Source: a virus
Direction: 5' to 3' (one strand)
Length of the DNA stretch: 39,655 nucleotides
Virus record (IMG/VR): IMGVR_UViG_3300028920_000148
Coordinates: 1-39,655 of that record
Below, piece after piece: positions 1 through 9,689 of this stretch; within the stretch, counting starts at the first letter, position 1; the number at the start of each line of letters is the position of its first letter. Made by a program: the position numbers and the translations under genes. A model generated the notes under the pieces. It was given only the letters and a program-made list of their open reading frames with translations. It made no database searches and was not told the origin of the DNA.

Positions 1-2694
1 CTCTTGTGCTAAATGGGCTATGTATATTATATCATCAGCATATACTCCCGATGCTTTCTTTCCGTTTGGCATTATTATTTCATAAGTTCCCTTTACTTTA
101 TCTAAATCAATTCCCCATGTATTTTTTAGAAACTTTCTGGCTTTTGCTATTTGAAATATTTGTTTTGCTGGTTTGGCTTGTTTTTGTGCTTGGTATCTTA
201 GTCTATCTGGATCAAACTTAAAATCTTTTACACCTGCCTTTTCACCAATAGAAGAAAGTGTGTCCATTTCCATTTGAGATAAATCCATATTGTCTGCCAT
301 TGATCCTGTATGATGCTGTAAGTTTATGGCTCTATCAATGGCTTTTATTTTTTCTCTAGTTGTTTTTGCGTTTTGTAATTGGTCATATGTTTCTTGCATA
401 TTATTAATTACATCTTTATCAATGCCTCCCCCTTCATACCATTGTTGGTAACCTTCATTTTCTAAAACATCTCTAATAATATCTCTTGTCTCTGAGTTTT
501 TTGCAAGCAATCCATCTATTCCGCCATAAAGCTCTGATAACTCACTGAAATCATATGCCTCTGGTAGGTCATCAGGATTTTGTTCTCTATACATGTCTTC
601 TATTTCATAGTCCTCTAATTCAGAAACTTCTTCATTGCTCAAATTTAACAATGCTATTTTATCCTCTAGCGAAGGTTCTTCTGTTGCTAATTCTTTATTA
701 TATTTATCAACAACAGCTTGCCCAATATCAATAGTTTGTTGTCCACCAACGCCACCCATAGTAAACGTTCCATTATATTTTAGCATTGGTTCGCCAAATT
801 CTTCATTTTCGTCTAACACTTGGTCTGCCCAAGTTGTTGGAGATTCTGCGCCATGCGCATCAAGCCAATCCTTTATTGGATATTGTATTTCTTCTTTTAT
901 ATCATCAGCAAGACTACTTAATTGACCATCAAGCCTTTTTATTCTTGCTTGCTCTGATTTTTTAAAACCACTAGCTTGTTGCTCCATTGCTGTTAGCCTG
1001 AGCTCATTGCCATACATAGTTCCTAGCTTGTCAAAAAGAGTTTGTCCATATTTTTTATCACCTTTAAATCGTGGTGATATTAAAAGCTCACCGTCCTTTT
1101 CATATCCTTCCATGTAGTCTGGTTGATCTTTACCAATGCCAGTTTTGTCCATTTCTTTAAAAATATTATCTAGTTTTTCATTATATAAACCTTCCTGAAA
1201 CTGAGGCGCACGACGTTCGCCTTCTGGCATTTCTGGCGTGCGTTGCATCTTTCCTTCAGGAGCTATTGTCTCGCCTTCGTATGGAGTTTCTTTTGTGGCT
1301 TCGGTTATTTCTTCTGGTTTAATTAAGCCTTCTTTAGTAAATGCCTGTAAGTCTTTTAATTCTTCTTGCGTACATCCTTTTGTTTTAAGTTTATCTAAAG
1401 TCTCTTCTGCAAGTTCTCTTATTTCTTCTTGGGCTTGTTCTGGTACGCCTTGTTCGTCTAGTCTTGCTTTAACGTTTTCAGGTATAACAACGGTTGTACC
1501 ACCACCTAATATACTCCCGATACCAATACTCATTAAGACATTGTCCATAATGTTTTGATCCATGCCTAAACCATATTTACGTATAATGTTACCCTTGACT
1601 TCCTGTGCGCCCTCGGTAGATCCCTCTGTAAGCATATTAACAGCTATTGCAGATAGGCTTCTGCCAACGCCTGGTTTAAGTATTCTATTCAATGATAGTG
1701 ATTCTAATCCTGCTTCTAACACACCATCAATAGTTGCGTAGTTAATAGCCGTAGTGTCATCTAGTCCCTGTGCTTTTGCGTTTACAAAAGTGTCTCCTGC
1801 TGCTTGTAATCCAAATACAGATCCAGCTAGTCCAGGACTCTTAGTTAAGATACCTATAGTTGCAGCTTCGCCAATACTGACTAGCCCAGATCCAGCACCA
1901 TGAGAGAATCTTGATATTACATCATCACCTGTTGGTTGTAGATCTGTTCTTGTTTGCATATATAATTTATTTTTATCAGCAAGTTTTTTACCTTCTATTT
2001 TTAGCCATTCTCCAAACCCTGTTTTTTTAGAGATATATTGAGAAGCAACTTTAAATGGGGCAATTAATGAGCTTGTTTGAGATAAATCATACGCAGTGTA
2101 TGGTCTATCCATAATAGCCCCAGATAATTGTGCAACATTACCAGCTACTTGTGGTGATGATTTTATGTTTTGAATCATACCTCTTTTAACGTTTTCTGGT
2201 ATATTTACAATAGAATTAATAGTATTTTCAGCTTTTGATTTATTAGAATCATTAGCAATTCCTCTTGCTATTTCTAGCTGTTCTTCGTACGGCTTTCCTA
2301 GTGACTTTTGTTCGTACTGTTGCTTTTGATCTGGCGTAAAACTATTAACAGTTTGGTTAAATTCTATAACGCTTGGTGAATTTCCAGTATACTGAGCGTC
2401 TATCTCCCTTATAAAGTCATCTGAATTATATGGCTTTTCTTGGTTTGTTAATGTTACGGCTTCGTCATACGCTTGATCCAGCCCCATCTCTAATACTTTG
2501 CTTTGAGTATAAATCTCTTTAGCTTTATCTATGTCCTGTGCGCTAGGTTGTTTTGGCTCTTGTGAAAAGTAATCATCTTCAACAAACGCCTTTTCAGGCT
2601 CTTTTGTTTCAGAAAAATAATCATCTTCAGTAAAAGATCCGCTTTGTTTGTTGTTTATATCTTCAGCAAAGTAATCGTCTTCAGTAAATGCCAT
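1..2694 (-). CDS. Giant virion protein, N-terminal part (runs off window)
   Basis: Open frame of 898 codons from ATG at 2694 to the window edge, with no stop. The start is supported by AAGGGG six bases upstream, inside the end of the preceding gene. The N-terminus carries three copies of an EDDYF motif (residues 3-9, 21-27, 37-43). A small-residue-rich helical stretch lies around residues 230-330, and the rest is charged and helical. The last residues (ending in YIAHLAQE) resemble the segment that precedes metallopeptidase-like regions in large phage polyvalent proteins. The gene follows two internal virion proteins, which suggests a component ejected with the DNA. The coding at the right window end is probably its continuation (inference). 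No catalytic motif is visible in the part present. Confidence 0.7.
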   Translation of the reverse strand, partial: MAFTEDDYFAEDINNKQSGSFTEDDYFSETKEPEKAFVEDDYFSQEPKQPSAQDIDKAKEIYTQSKVLEMGLDQAYDEAVTLTNQEKPYNSDDFIREIDAQYTGNSPSVIEFNQTVNSFTPDQKQQYEQKSLGKPYEEQLEIARGIANDSNKSKAENTINSIVNIPENVKRGMIQNIKSSPQVAGNVAQLSGAIMDRPYTAYDLSQTSSLIAPFKVASQYISKKTGFGEWLKIEGKKLADKNKLYMQTRTDLQPTGDDVISRFSHGAGSGLVSIGEAATIGILTKSPGLAGSVFGLQAAGDTFVNAKAQGLDDTTAINYATIDGVLEAGLESLSLNRILKPGVGRSLSAIAVNMLTEGSTEGAQEVKGNIIRKYGLGMDQNIMDNVLMSIGIGSILGGGTTVVIPENVKARLDEQGVPEQAQEEIRELAEETLDKLKTKGCTQEELKDLQAFTKEGLIKPEEITEATKETPYEGETIAPEGKMQRTPEMPEGERRAPQFQEGLYNEKLDNIFKEMDKTGIGKDQPDYMEGYEKDGELLISPRFKGDKKYGQTLFDKLGTMYGNELRLTAMEQQASGFKKSEQARIKRLDGQLSSLADDIKEEIQYPIKDWLDAHGAESPTTWADQVLDENEEFGEPMLKYNGTFTMGGVGGQQTIDIGQAVVDKYNKELATEEPSLEDKIALLNLSNEEVSELEDYEIEDMYREQNPDDLPEAYDFSELSELYGGIDGLLAKNSETRDIIRDVLENEGYQQWYEGGGIDKDVINNMQETYDQLQNAKTTREKIKAIDRAINLQHHTGSMADNMDLSQMEMDTLSSIGEKAGVKDFKFDPDRLRYQAQKQAKPAKQIFQIAKARKFLKNTWGIDLDKVKGTYEIIMPNGKKASGVYADDIIYIAHLAQE

Positions 2695-2697
2695 TAA

Positions 2698-4227
2698 CTA
2701 CCCCTTTAACTGTTGGTATGCTTTTCTTGCTTCCTCTTTCGATTTATATTTCCCTTTAGGTTGTTTTTGTAACCATGCAATATATCCAGATTCATCAAAA
2801 GATTGTGCATTATCTGTAGGAACATATTCTCCTGTTCTTACTTGCTTTTCTCCTTTTTTAACCTCTGGGCCAAATAGTCCAAAATACTTTTTACCTTTTA
2901 TGTCTTCTTTTTGATATTCTGGTTGCTCACCTTTTAAAGCGCCTTTAACCCTGTCTTGAACATAGTTTTGTTTTGCTTTAACTTCGTCACCACCAGCCTC
3001 TTTTACATACTTGTCATATTCTGCATTGTTTGGGTTTTCCCAATCTTCCAAAGCTTCTTCTCTAGTCTTAACCTCTAGCTGGTAATAATCTTTTTCTGTC
3101 ATCTTGCCTTCTTTACTACCATATTTAGATTTTATCTTAGCCTTACCTTCTGCTGTGCCTAAATCATATTCTTGCTGGAGTTTAAGCTTTTCTTCATAAG
3201 ACAATTCTGGCTTTTTCTTTTTAGATTTAGCTGCATCCATATCGTCTGTCCAATCAAGGTATCTAGTAATGGCAGATTTTCCTAGTCCCCAGTTATTACG
3301 CTTTGTATCTACATAATATCCGTACATTCTAGCTGCATTTTTAACAAGATTGCCAAAATCGTCCATACCAAAAGGGTTCTCTTTTTCCTCTGTTTTACCG
3401 CTACTAGTAGTGGTTGTTTGCTTCTCTATTTTCTTAACTGATTTATCAGGATGAGAGGTTGGTGTTCCTTTTTGGCCGCTAGTTACGCTTTTATACTCAC
3501 TCAAAAAGTCTTCACCTTCCTGTTCGCCCATAACCTTTGGATCTACATTATATTGATATAGGTTTTTTATTGATGATGTTGTTGCCATGTTTTCACCAGG
3601 ATTAACTGTTATGTTTTGTGTTGATTCTGGTGGCATCCCATTAACAACAGACATGTCATTACCCATGCCATCAGCATAAGCAGGCACGATTGTTTCAGGG
3701 CCACGTTCGTTCATTGTCCCTGTTGGTTTGTTAGTACGCATATCATAAATAACTGCTGGCTTACCATCGTTTGGAATACCACCATTATAATATTGTGGCA
3801 AATAACCAGTTAAATCAAAGCCACCTCCGCCTTGTGGTGCATATCCACTATCAGGAAGAGCTGGCATATCTCCACCTTGATCTCCGCCCATACCAGCCAT
3901 TCCCCTCAACGCTTGAACGTTGCTAAGACCGCCCATTAAACTTCCACCTTCGCCAGTGAAACCTAACGCATTTCCAACAGAACTTAGTGCGCCTCCACCT
4001 TCTGCTGCAATAACAGGAGCGCCAGCTATTGCTGCTGTAGCACCAGTAATGCCACCAATCAATTCATTTCTTTTCTGTTCATCAGGAATAAGGACCTTTT
4101 CAAGCTCTCTTGTCCCAAGATTGCCAGTAAAATTACTCATCCCAGAGCCTAACGCTTCTTGGAATTTCCCTTGACCAAGAAGATTCCCTATTTCTCCTAA
4201 TTTTTTAAATCCTCCAAAGAGTTCCAT
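2698..4227 (-). CDS. Internal virion / ejection-type protein, 509 aa
   Basis: Not assigned to a named family. The first 110 residues are rich in Gly and Ala and could insert in or cross a membrane. A stretch around residue 172 (MNERGPETIVPAY) resembles the GE-GPE-IP motif seen in tape-measure and internal virion proteins. The C-terminal half is Lys/Glu-rich and probably helical. Its position between the 223-aa virion protein and the giant virion protein fits a DNA-ejection protein of a podovirus. It ends in TAG; one in-frame codon later comes the ATG of the giant gene, so leaky termination would fuse the two. Start ATG 4227 follows the stop of the upstream gene by one base. Confidence 0.55.
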   Translation of the reverse strand: MELFGGFKKLGEIGNLLGQGKFQEALGSGMSNFTGNLGTRELEKVLIPDEQKRNELIGGITGATAAIAGAPVIAAEGGGALSSVGNALGFTGEGGSLMGGLSNVQALRGMAGMGGDQGGDMPALPDSGYAPQGGGGFDLTGYLPQYYNGGIPNDGKPAVIYDMRTNKPTGTMNERGPETIVPAYADGMGNDMSVVNGMPPESTQNITVNPGENMATTSSIKNLYQYNVDPKVMGEQEGEDFLSEYKSVTSGQKGTPTSHPDKSVKKIEKQTTTTSSGKTEEKENPFGMDDFGNLVKNAARMYGYYVDTKRNNWGLGKSAITRYLDWTDDMDAAKSKKKKPELSYEEKLKLQQEYDLGTAEGKAKIKSKYGSKEGKMTEKDYYQLEVKTREEALEDWENPNNAEYDKYVKEAGGDEVKAKQNYVQDRVKGALKGEQPEYQKEDIKGKKYFGLFGPEVKKGEKQVRTGEYVPTDNAQSFDESGYIAWLQKQPKGKYKSKEEARKAYQQLKG

Positions 4228-4228
4228 A

Positions 4229-4900
4229 TTAAGCCACCTCTACTTTCTGTAGTCTGTTTTTATACCATTTGCCAAACTGCACTGCTGCTTTTTGCCAAAC
4301 AAATCCTATCATTGCTCTTATTCCTAGTCTTTTATTGTATACAACACTTTTCATATATTCGCTCCAACATAACACTGGTAGCCAAATTAAATATGTAACA
4401 ATTTTGCTTTTCTTCATAACCTCTACAAAAGGAATAGCCCATCTTAAATAGTTCTCGTGAGTTTCTTTGTCTACATGATATTTAAGATATTTAAGGTCTG
4501 CTTTAATATGAGATAATGGCAATAGTCCTTGCCTATATAACTCAGTACATAAAACCTTTTGACTTCTTTTTTGACGGCCTATGTGCATTTGCTCGTTAAA
4601 CGCATCTTCTTTAAATTGTTGCGCTCTTTCTGCTAAAGATTGAGATCTTTCTTTGTAGTGAAGATCAGTTAACGCTCTTCGCACAGATTCTGCACCAGTT
4701 TGCAATAATGGGTTTATTACTTGTCCCTCTATTGTTGGTGCGTTATATCTACCAAAGCCACGTTGAGATAAACTACCTCTGGCTTTTTGTAGTTGAGGCT
4801 TCATAAACTGTTGTATACCAGTTAATACCTGTCCCCTTGCCGTTTCTTGATCGAACGGTTGATCTACGTTTTCTCCAAATAATGTTCCTTGTTCTGCCAT
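4229..4900 (-). CDS. Internal virion-associated protein, 223 aa
   Basis: The N-terminal 90 residues are Gln/Arg-rich and helical (residues 20-70). The C-terminal part (from about residue 115) holds a pattern starting CTELYRQGLLP and continuing through a hydrophobic segment (KIVTYLIWLPVLCWSEYM). I recall similar CTEL-RQG segments in many podovirus virion proteins. Role inferred: a head-located protein ejected or used at the tail vertex. The gene lies between the nozzle-like protein and the 509-aa protein, and its start has a GGAGG-type site (AAGGAGGAAATT before ATG). It ends in TAA. Confidence 0.5.
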   Translation of the reverse strand: MAEQGTLFGENVDQPFDQETARGQVLTGIQQFMKPQLQKARGSLSQRGFGRYNAPTIEGQVINPLLQTGAESVRRALTDLHYKERSQSLAERAQQFKEDAFNEQMHIGRQKRSQKVLCTELYRQGLLPLSHIKADLKYLKYHVDKETHENYLRWAIPFVEVMKKSKIVTYLIWLPVLCWSEYMKSVVYNKRLGIRAMIGFVWQKAAVQFGKWYKNRLQKVEVA

Positions 4901-4910
4901 AATTTCCTCC

Positions 4911-6980
4911 TTATTGTCTTTTTAATGTTACAAAACCAACTTGTGGACGTTTTATTACTATGTCTTCATTAGATCCTGTACATTCAATTAAAAACTCTAT
5001 CTCATATCCAATCCCAGAAAACGGGTGTCCTGTTCTAGGAAAGTAAACCTCTTCATAATTTTCTGTATCTGTAAAAGCATAAGACACTTGAGTGCCTGCA
5101 ACGCCATCTATATACGGTGTTATATATACCGTGCCAGTTCCTTTTGCCCTTATAATAAAGGCTTTAAAAAACTTTCTAACGCCCTCATATCTTTTACCAC
5201 AACACCATGCGCCAGTTCTTGCCGATGCTGTAATTGCATTGCCATAAAAAGTACCGCCTGTATCAAACTCATATAAATACCCAGAAGTTGATGACGCATA
5301 AAACGCACGTCCCTCAACAACAACAAAAGCATTAGCGTTAATATTATCGTAAACAGTCCAGCCATAGCTTACCTTTCTGTCTACATTGGTTCTAGTATCA
5401 ATAGCTAATATTCTATTGTTTCTGCGTTTTCTTATTTTATATGTACCGTCTGTAACAGCGCCATCTTTGTTTCTGTCTAATACAATCGCTGTGTTGCTTG
5501 TTACTGTGGTTATTGTGTACCATGTTGTATCTGTGCCTGTAAACTGTATCTGATCGTATGGTTTAATAGTTCCTCTCCATGCAGTATCAGTTCCTGCCAC
5601 AGCCGTATCTGCATCAGAAACAGTTACAGTTCCTGTAGAATACCCAAGCTCAATATCATCTTCATCATAAGTTTCTTGTGATGGAACGCTTATTAATAGT
5701 GTGTCTTTCCATATAGAGGCAGTAATTAATTCATATCTATTTGGATCAATATCATTTATTTGTTCTATTATTGAGTCGCTAAAAGAAGTCATCCCTAAGT
5801 CTGTAAGATTTAACGATCCACCTTTAGATATAAAATAACCTTGCTTAGACATAAAACCAAGCCATCCGTCTTTAGATATAATTGATCTGTGGCTAACACA
5901 GCCAACAGGCAACCTCATTTGCTGTGGGATTGTCCACGTTGAAGTGTCTGTTCCGAGTATAAATTCACCGCCTGTTTTAGTAAAAAATATTACAGCATCA
6001 TTAAAATTATGAATACCTGTATTTGGAGCATTAATCTTGATTAATCCAGGATCATCGCCACCAACTATTCCTGTTGTTTGCCAATCGTTAAGACATTCTT
6101 CAGCACTCCAATATATAACATCTTCTGATATTCTTCTTAGAAAATAAGTCGATCCGCTATCTGTTGTTTCGTTAAATTGTTCTGTTAAAGTTATTGATGT
6201 GTCGCTTGTTACTTTAGCTATGGTATACCATGTTGATGCTGGGGTTATTGCTGTATAAGCAGCAGCAGCTCCGCCAGCTTCTTCATACTCCTTTGTTAAT
6301 GTTAAAGATGTATTACTGGCTATTGACGCTACCTGATAATAAACGTCGTCTGTATCGTTTTTTATCCAATCACCAACAGATACATTTGTACTCCAAACAG
6401 TAGTTGTTCCTGTTACTGTTTTACTTCCTTTAGTAAAGGCAGCCGTTCCTGTAGTGTATTCTGTTGCATTTGCAATTTGATCTCCAGCTCTAGCATTATC
6501 ACCCCATTCAGTGTCCGTACCAGAAACAACAAAAGAATTTTGGGTAAATGTTGCTGTTCCTGTAATATAATAATCTGTTGTAGTGCCACCCATAAACAAT
6601 CTATTTTTAGCAGATATAACATATTCACCAATAGGCGCATTGTCTAAATACCCATCAGTAATAGTGCCTGAACTATCAACATGAAGCCATCTGACTAAGT
6701 CCGTACCGTTTGTTATATAAACCCTGTTGTTATGATTAGTAAAAGTATATTGTTTATATTTTGTTAATCCAGTTATTTGTTGCGTTGTAGTATATCCAGC
6801 AGCAGCAGTAACATCTATCTTTGTTATATATATACTGTCTGTATCTGCGTCTGTCTTTGTTCCTACATACACCATATACTCAACGCCATCTTGTCCAATA
6901 TAATTTACGCCATGATTCTGTACATCTGCTAACCCAGAACTAACTAATGTTTGTACTAATAACTTTGGTCTTAGACTCAT
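4911..6980 (-). CDS. Tail nozzle / stabilisation-like protein, 689 aa
   Basis: Long beta-rich protein with repeated short strands, and with tandem segments of the type GTxTWxxxxxVGDxI followed by a SNTxxTLT strand (about residues 140-270, repeated near 450-510). The N-terminus (MSLRPKLLVQ) and the YTFTNHNNRVYITNGTD stretch with following RLFMGG recall podovirus tail stabilisation or nozzle proteins built as a beta-propeller. It would sit at the tip of the short tail. Its start overlaps the stop of the upstream gene (ATGA). No enzymatic motif is seen. Family assignment is by recall of pattern, not by alignment. Confidence 0.6.
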   Translation of the reverse strand: MSLRPKLLVQTLVSSGLADVQNHGVNYIGQDGVEYMVYVGTKTDADTDSIYITKIDVTAAAGYTTTQQITGLTKYKQYTFTNHNNRVYITNGTDLVRWLHVDSSGTITDGYLDNAPIGEYVISAKNRLFMGGTTTDYYITGTATFTQNSFVVSGTDTEWGDNARAGDQIANATEYTTGTAAFTKGSKTVTGTTTVWSTNVSVGDWIKNDTDDVYYQVASIASNTSLTLTKEYEEAGGAAAAYTAITPASTWYTIAKVTSDTSITLTEQFNETTDSGSTYFLRRISEDVIYWSAEECLNDWQTTGIVGGDDPGLIKINAPNTGIHNFNDAVIFFTKTGGEFILGTDTSTWTIPQQMRLPVGCVSHRSIISKDGWLGFMSKQGYFISKGGSLNLTDLGMTSFSDSIIEQINDIDPNRYELITASIWKDTLLISVPSQETYDEDDIELGYSTGTVTVSDADTAVAGTDTAWRGTIKPYDQIQFTGTDTTWYTITTVTSNTAIVLDRNKDGAVTDGTYKIRKRRNNRILAIDTRTNVDRKVSYGWTVYDNINANAFVVVEGRAFYASSTSGYLYEFDTGGTFYGNAITASARTGAWCCGKRYEGVRKFFKAFIIRAKGTGTVYITPYIDGVAGTQVSYAFTDTENYEEVYFPRTGHPFSGIGYEIEFLIECTGSNEDIVIKRPQVGFVTLKRQ

Positions 6981-7342
6981 TGTTTAATCCTCTCAAATAT
7001 ATTTTTTTGTTTAGCAAGATAACATTCTTTTGGGGTTAGTTTTTTTATGTTTGCACCAACATCAAATAATAGCTTTTCAACATTTTCATCTGCTACACTT
7101 CCTCTTAATTGCTTATCAGGGAATAGGGCCATGTATTCATTTAGCATCCCAAAAAAGGATCTTGCAAAAGTTTTATTTAAAAGTCGCATATTGACATAAG
7201 CAGAGTTTAAATCATTTTGTGGATAATATAAGTGAAAATATCCAACTAACTTACCATCTTTATGTGCACCATAAATTGTATCGCTATAATGTAATGTTTT
7301 ATATTTTTTAAAGTCTTTTTCTGTTAATTTTTTTAATTCCAT
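6977..7342 (-). CDS. GNAT acetyltransferase-like protein, 121 aa
   Basis: The stretch YGAHKDGKLVGYFHLY (residues 24-39) looks like the central beta strands of a GNAT fold, and the order of predicted strands and helices afterwards is compatible. No clear acetyl-CoA RxxGxG/A loop is visible, so catalysis is uncertain. Comparable small GNAT-like proteins occur beside tail genes in phages of Gram-negative hosts; a structural use is possible. Its end overlaps the ATG of the nozzle-like gene by four bases, so the two are probably translated together. Confidence 0.4.
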   Translation of the reverse strand: MELKKLTEKDFKKYKTLHYSDTIYGAHKDGKLVGYFHLYYPQNDLNSAYVNMRLLNKTFARSFFGMLNEYMALFPDKQLRGSVADENVEKLLFDVGANIKKLTPKECYLAKQKNIFERIKQ

Positions 7343-7351
7343 TATTTACTC

Positions 7352-8908
7352 CTATGCGTTTGCTGGATCGCTTGTTGAGCCTGTATAATTACTTCCCTCA
7401 ATATGTATTCTTCCAACAGAGCCAGCCCCACCATTAACATTATTTGTTCCAGAAGCATCGCTACCATTGTTAACACTAGCACCGCCACCACCACCAGAGC
7501 CTGTGTCTGAAAAACCAGAGCCAAGAGATGTACCACCTGCGCCAGAGCTTGCGGTTATTTTATCTGTTCCAATTGCGCCTTCTAGTGTTTCTATGTAGAT
7601 ACATCCACCAGCACCGCCACCACCGCCACCAGAAGAGTTTATTCCCTTGTCTGGTTGTTCTCCGTTTTCTCCGACCTCTCCATTTGATGAAATAATACCG
7701 TTAACTGTATTGAAAGTAGCTGCATAAATTCTAATAGCACCACCACCGTTTCCACCGTCTCCCCCAGTTGCATCGGAAGATCCAGTGCCAGCACCGCCAC
7801 CACCGCCACCACCAGAGCCATATAAATCTGACCATGTGGTTGTTGGGATGTCTGATTCGCCATAAGAAGTGCCACCAACGCCTGCTACGCCACTGTTTCG
7901 GTTTCCACCACCGCCACCACCAGAGCCATCGCCTGCGTCAGCTTGAGAAATAGCGGTTGTTCCGCCATCGCCACCAGTAGCCCCCAAAGCGTCCATATCT
8001 ATTGTTCCATTGTTTGTAAATGTTCCAGTACATCCTATCCATATAATACCGTTTTTATTACTTGTTCCATCTCCATAAGCGGTACTATGTGTTAATGTAG
8101 CGCCAGAACTAATAGTAAAGTCTGTTGCTTGGATATAAGCATCATTTTCTGGATCATATGTACCAGAACCATTGTTAAGCCCTTTATTAACACCTCGGTT
8201 AGTTGTTACTCCTGTAACGTCATCGTCTTCGTAAATAGCGTCTATATTAACAGTGCCAGAAGTTATTGTAATTGCTCCGTCACTGCCGTCACCATATTGA
8301 GCACCTAGCCCAACAGAGCTATAAAAATATCCATCAGGATCAGCAGTTGCTACTACCTGCATACCATAATTAGTAGATACCATATCTGTTATCCATGATG
8401 TAGGTAAACTCAATATGTGTTCTGTAGAAGCACCTGACGCTGACACACTAACGCTACTTGAATTATCATATGCTGGTGGGTCTTCACTTGTTTCTGTAAA
8501 ATCAGCAGTATTTTGATACAGTGTTCCATTATAAACATCTTCAGTAACAGTATATAAATATAGAGAAGCATTTAAAATTGTATTAGCCAATCCACTAAAA
8601 AATGCATCAGGAAATTTTAACGCAAGATAATCACGTTTTAAGAAGCTATCGTTTTGAACATCACCATCATCGTCCCAATAACAATCTACTGCGGTGTCAT
8701 CGTCTGGCTGAGATTCGTTATCAGTAACAACTCCGTTTGTTACAATGCTATTTCCTAAAATCTTTTTAAGTCCACCAAGTTCATCAAAAGTAAAGTTAGA
8801 TATTTCTTGCAATTCACCAGGCGCTAAGTCGTCTTTAGACTTACGGGTATTTAATGAATTAAACTCATCACTTTTGCCTTGTGGGTACCAATTAAGCGTT
8901 TGCCTCAT
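7352..8908 (-). CDS. Glycine-rich adhesin-like tail protein, 518 aa
   Basis: Residues 1-60 form a separate N-terminal region (MRQTLNWYPQGKSDEF...) that may attach it to the tail. Residues 60-300 are beta-rich. From about residue 300 onward there are at least four runs of five to eight glycines, separated by strand-forming segments. This pattern resembles receptor-binding adhesins made of stacked polyglycine II helices (such as the S16 gp38 type). Role inferred: host recognition at the tail tip. It ends in TAG, followed by GAG and an in-frame TAA. The start overlaps the upstream stop (TAATG). Confidence 0.5.
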   Translation of the reverse strand: MRQTLNWYPQGKSDEFNSLNTRKSKDDLAPGELQEISNFTFDELGGLKKILGNSIVTNGVVTDNESQPDDDTAVDCYWDDDGDVQNDSFLKRDYLALKFPDAFFSGLANTILNASLYLYTVTEDVYNGTLYQNTADFTETSEDPPAYDNSSSVSVSASGASTEHILSLPTSWITDMVSTNYGMQVVATADPDGYFYSSVGLGAQYGDGSDGAITITSGTVNIDAIYEDDDVTGVTTNRGVNKGLNNGSGTYDPENDAYIQATDFTISSGATLTHSTAYGDGTSNKNGIIWIGCTGTFTNNGTIDMDALGATGGDGGTTAISQADAGDGSGGGGGGNRNSGVAGVGGTSYGESDIPTTTWSDLYGSGGGGGGGAGTGSSDATGGDGGNGGGAIRIYAATFNTVNGIISSNGEVGENGEQPDKGINSSGGGGGGAGGCIYIETLEGAIGTDKITASSGAGGTSLGSGFSDTGSGGGGGASVNNGSDASGTNNVNGGAGSVGRIHIEGSNYTGSTSDPANA

Positions 8909-9096
8909 TACAACTCTCCATTAACTGCGTTTAATAAACATGTATTGCACACATCTAAATGTGTATAGCTTTCGTCTATCTCTTGCCTGTTAACAATACA
9001 TTCTATTTTGTACCACTTAGTGGCTTTCTCTATATTAAAAACAGGGTTACTGTTTTCAATTTCCGCTCCACATATATCACATAATCTTTTTAACAT
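8908..9096 (-). CDS. Small CxxC zinc-binding protein, 62 aa
   Basis: Contains CDIC near residue 6 and CNTC near residue 51, enough for one zinc site formed by two separated Cys pairs. No family is recognised. It sits inside the tail gene block, with its stop overlapping the start of the glycine-rich protein (TAATG), so it is translated with that protein. It could be a structural knuckle or an unrelated insertion. Confidence 0.6.
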   Translation of the reverse strand: MLKRLCDICGAEIENSNPVFNIEKATKWYKIECIVNRQEIDESYTHLDVCNTCLLNAVNGEL

Positions 9097-9107
9097 AATT
9101 TACTCCT

Positions 9108-9689
9108 TTACATTGCAAAAAAAGCATACCAATCGGCTTGGTGGACATCTGTTGAAGCTGGCCAGGTTTCTGGGAATGTAGACACGCCAATATCTTTATA
9201 CCTACTTGTTCCATTAGATGAGTTAAAGGCTACGGAAATGGCTACAGAGGCAAGTTGTGCAACCCAATAATTTGTACCAGCTAATAAAGTTAAAGGACTT
9301 GTTAACGCAACACTTTCATCACCCTGATAACTTGGCGACAAAGCATCTGTTTGACCAAGTAATTCGTCTGGCTCTCCATTATTATCAGAATAAATTGCAA
9401 ATTTTGTTGTACCTGATGCTGCTACTAAAAATGCTCCCATCCTAGATACTGATCCAGAAAGATGACACATACATTTTGTTGCATGTATCCTGTTTGCAGA
9501 AAATACCCCAGAAGTATTCGCCGACCAGACAGAAGTATTTAACGAAGTTGGACTTCCTACAGAAATTTCTGTTAAATCACTGTCTTCTCTTCCTTTGCTT
9601 AACGCGACATATAGCTTACCTGCTTCTTGATCCACATAAAGATCACCATCAGCTTTATTGTTTTTATTGCCTACTTTTCTAATGGTCAT
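9108..9689 (-). CDS. Tail-associated beta-sandwich protein, 193 aa
   Basis: The N-terminal 40 residues look like a linker (KADGDLYVDQEAGKLYVAL). Residues 50-193 form a strand-rich domain containing FAIYSDNNGEPDELLGQT and LTLLAGTNYWVAQL, a pattern I associate with jelly-roll carbohydrate-binding-like domains found in phage fibres. Role inferred: tail decoration or receptor contact. It lies directly after the adaptor gene (overlap TAATG at 9689). No catalytic residues can be named. Confidence 0.5.
   Translation of the reverse strand: MTIRKVGNKNNKADGDLYVDQEAGKLYVALSKGREDSDLTEISVGSPTSLNTSVWSANTSGVFSANRIHATKCMCHLSGSVSRMGAFLVAASGTTKFAIYSDNNGEPDELLGQTDALSPSYQGDESVALTSPLTLLAGTNYWVAQLASVAISVAFNSSNGTSRYKDIGVSTFPETWPASTDVHQADWYAFFAM

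Noticed and set aside
7768-7953. Histidine-rich plus-strand ORF
   Set aside because: It is the complement of the glycine codon runs in the adhesin-like gene.
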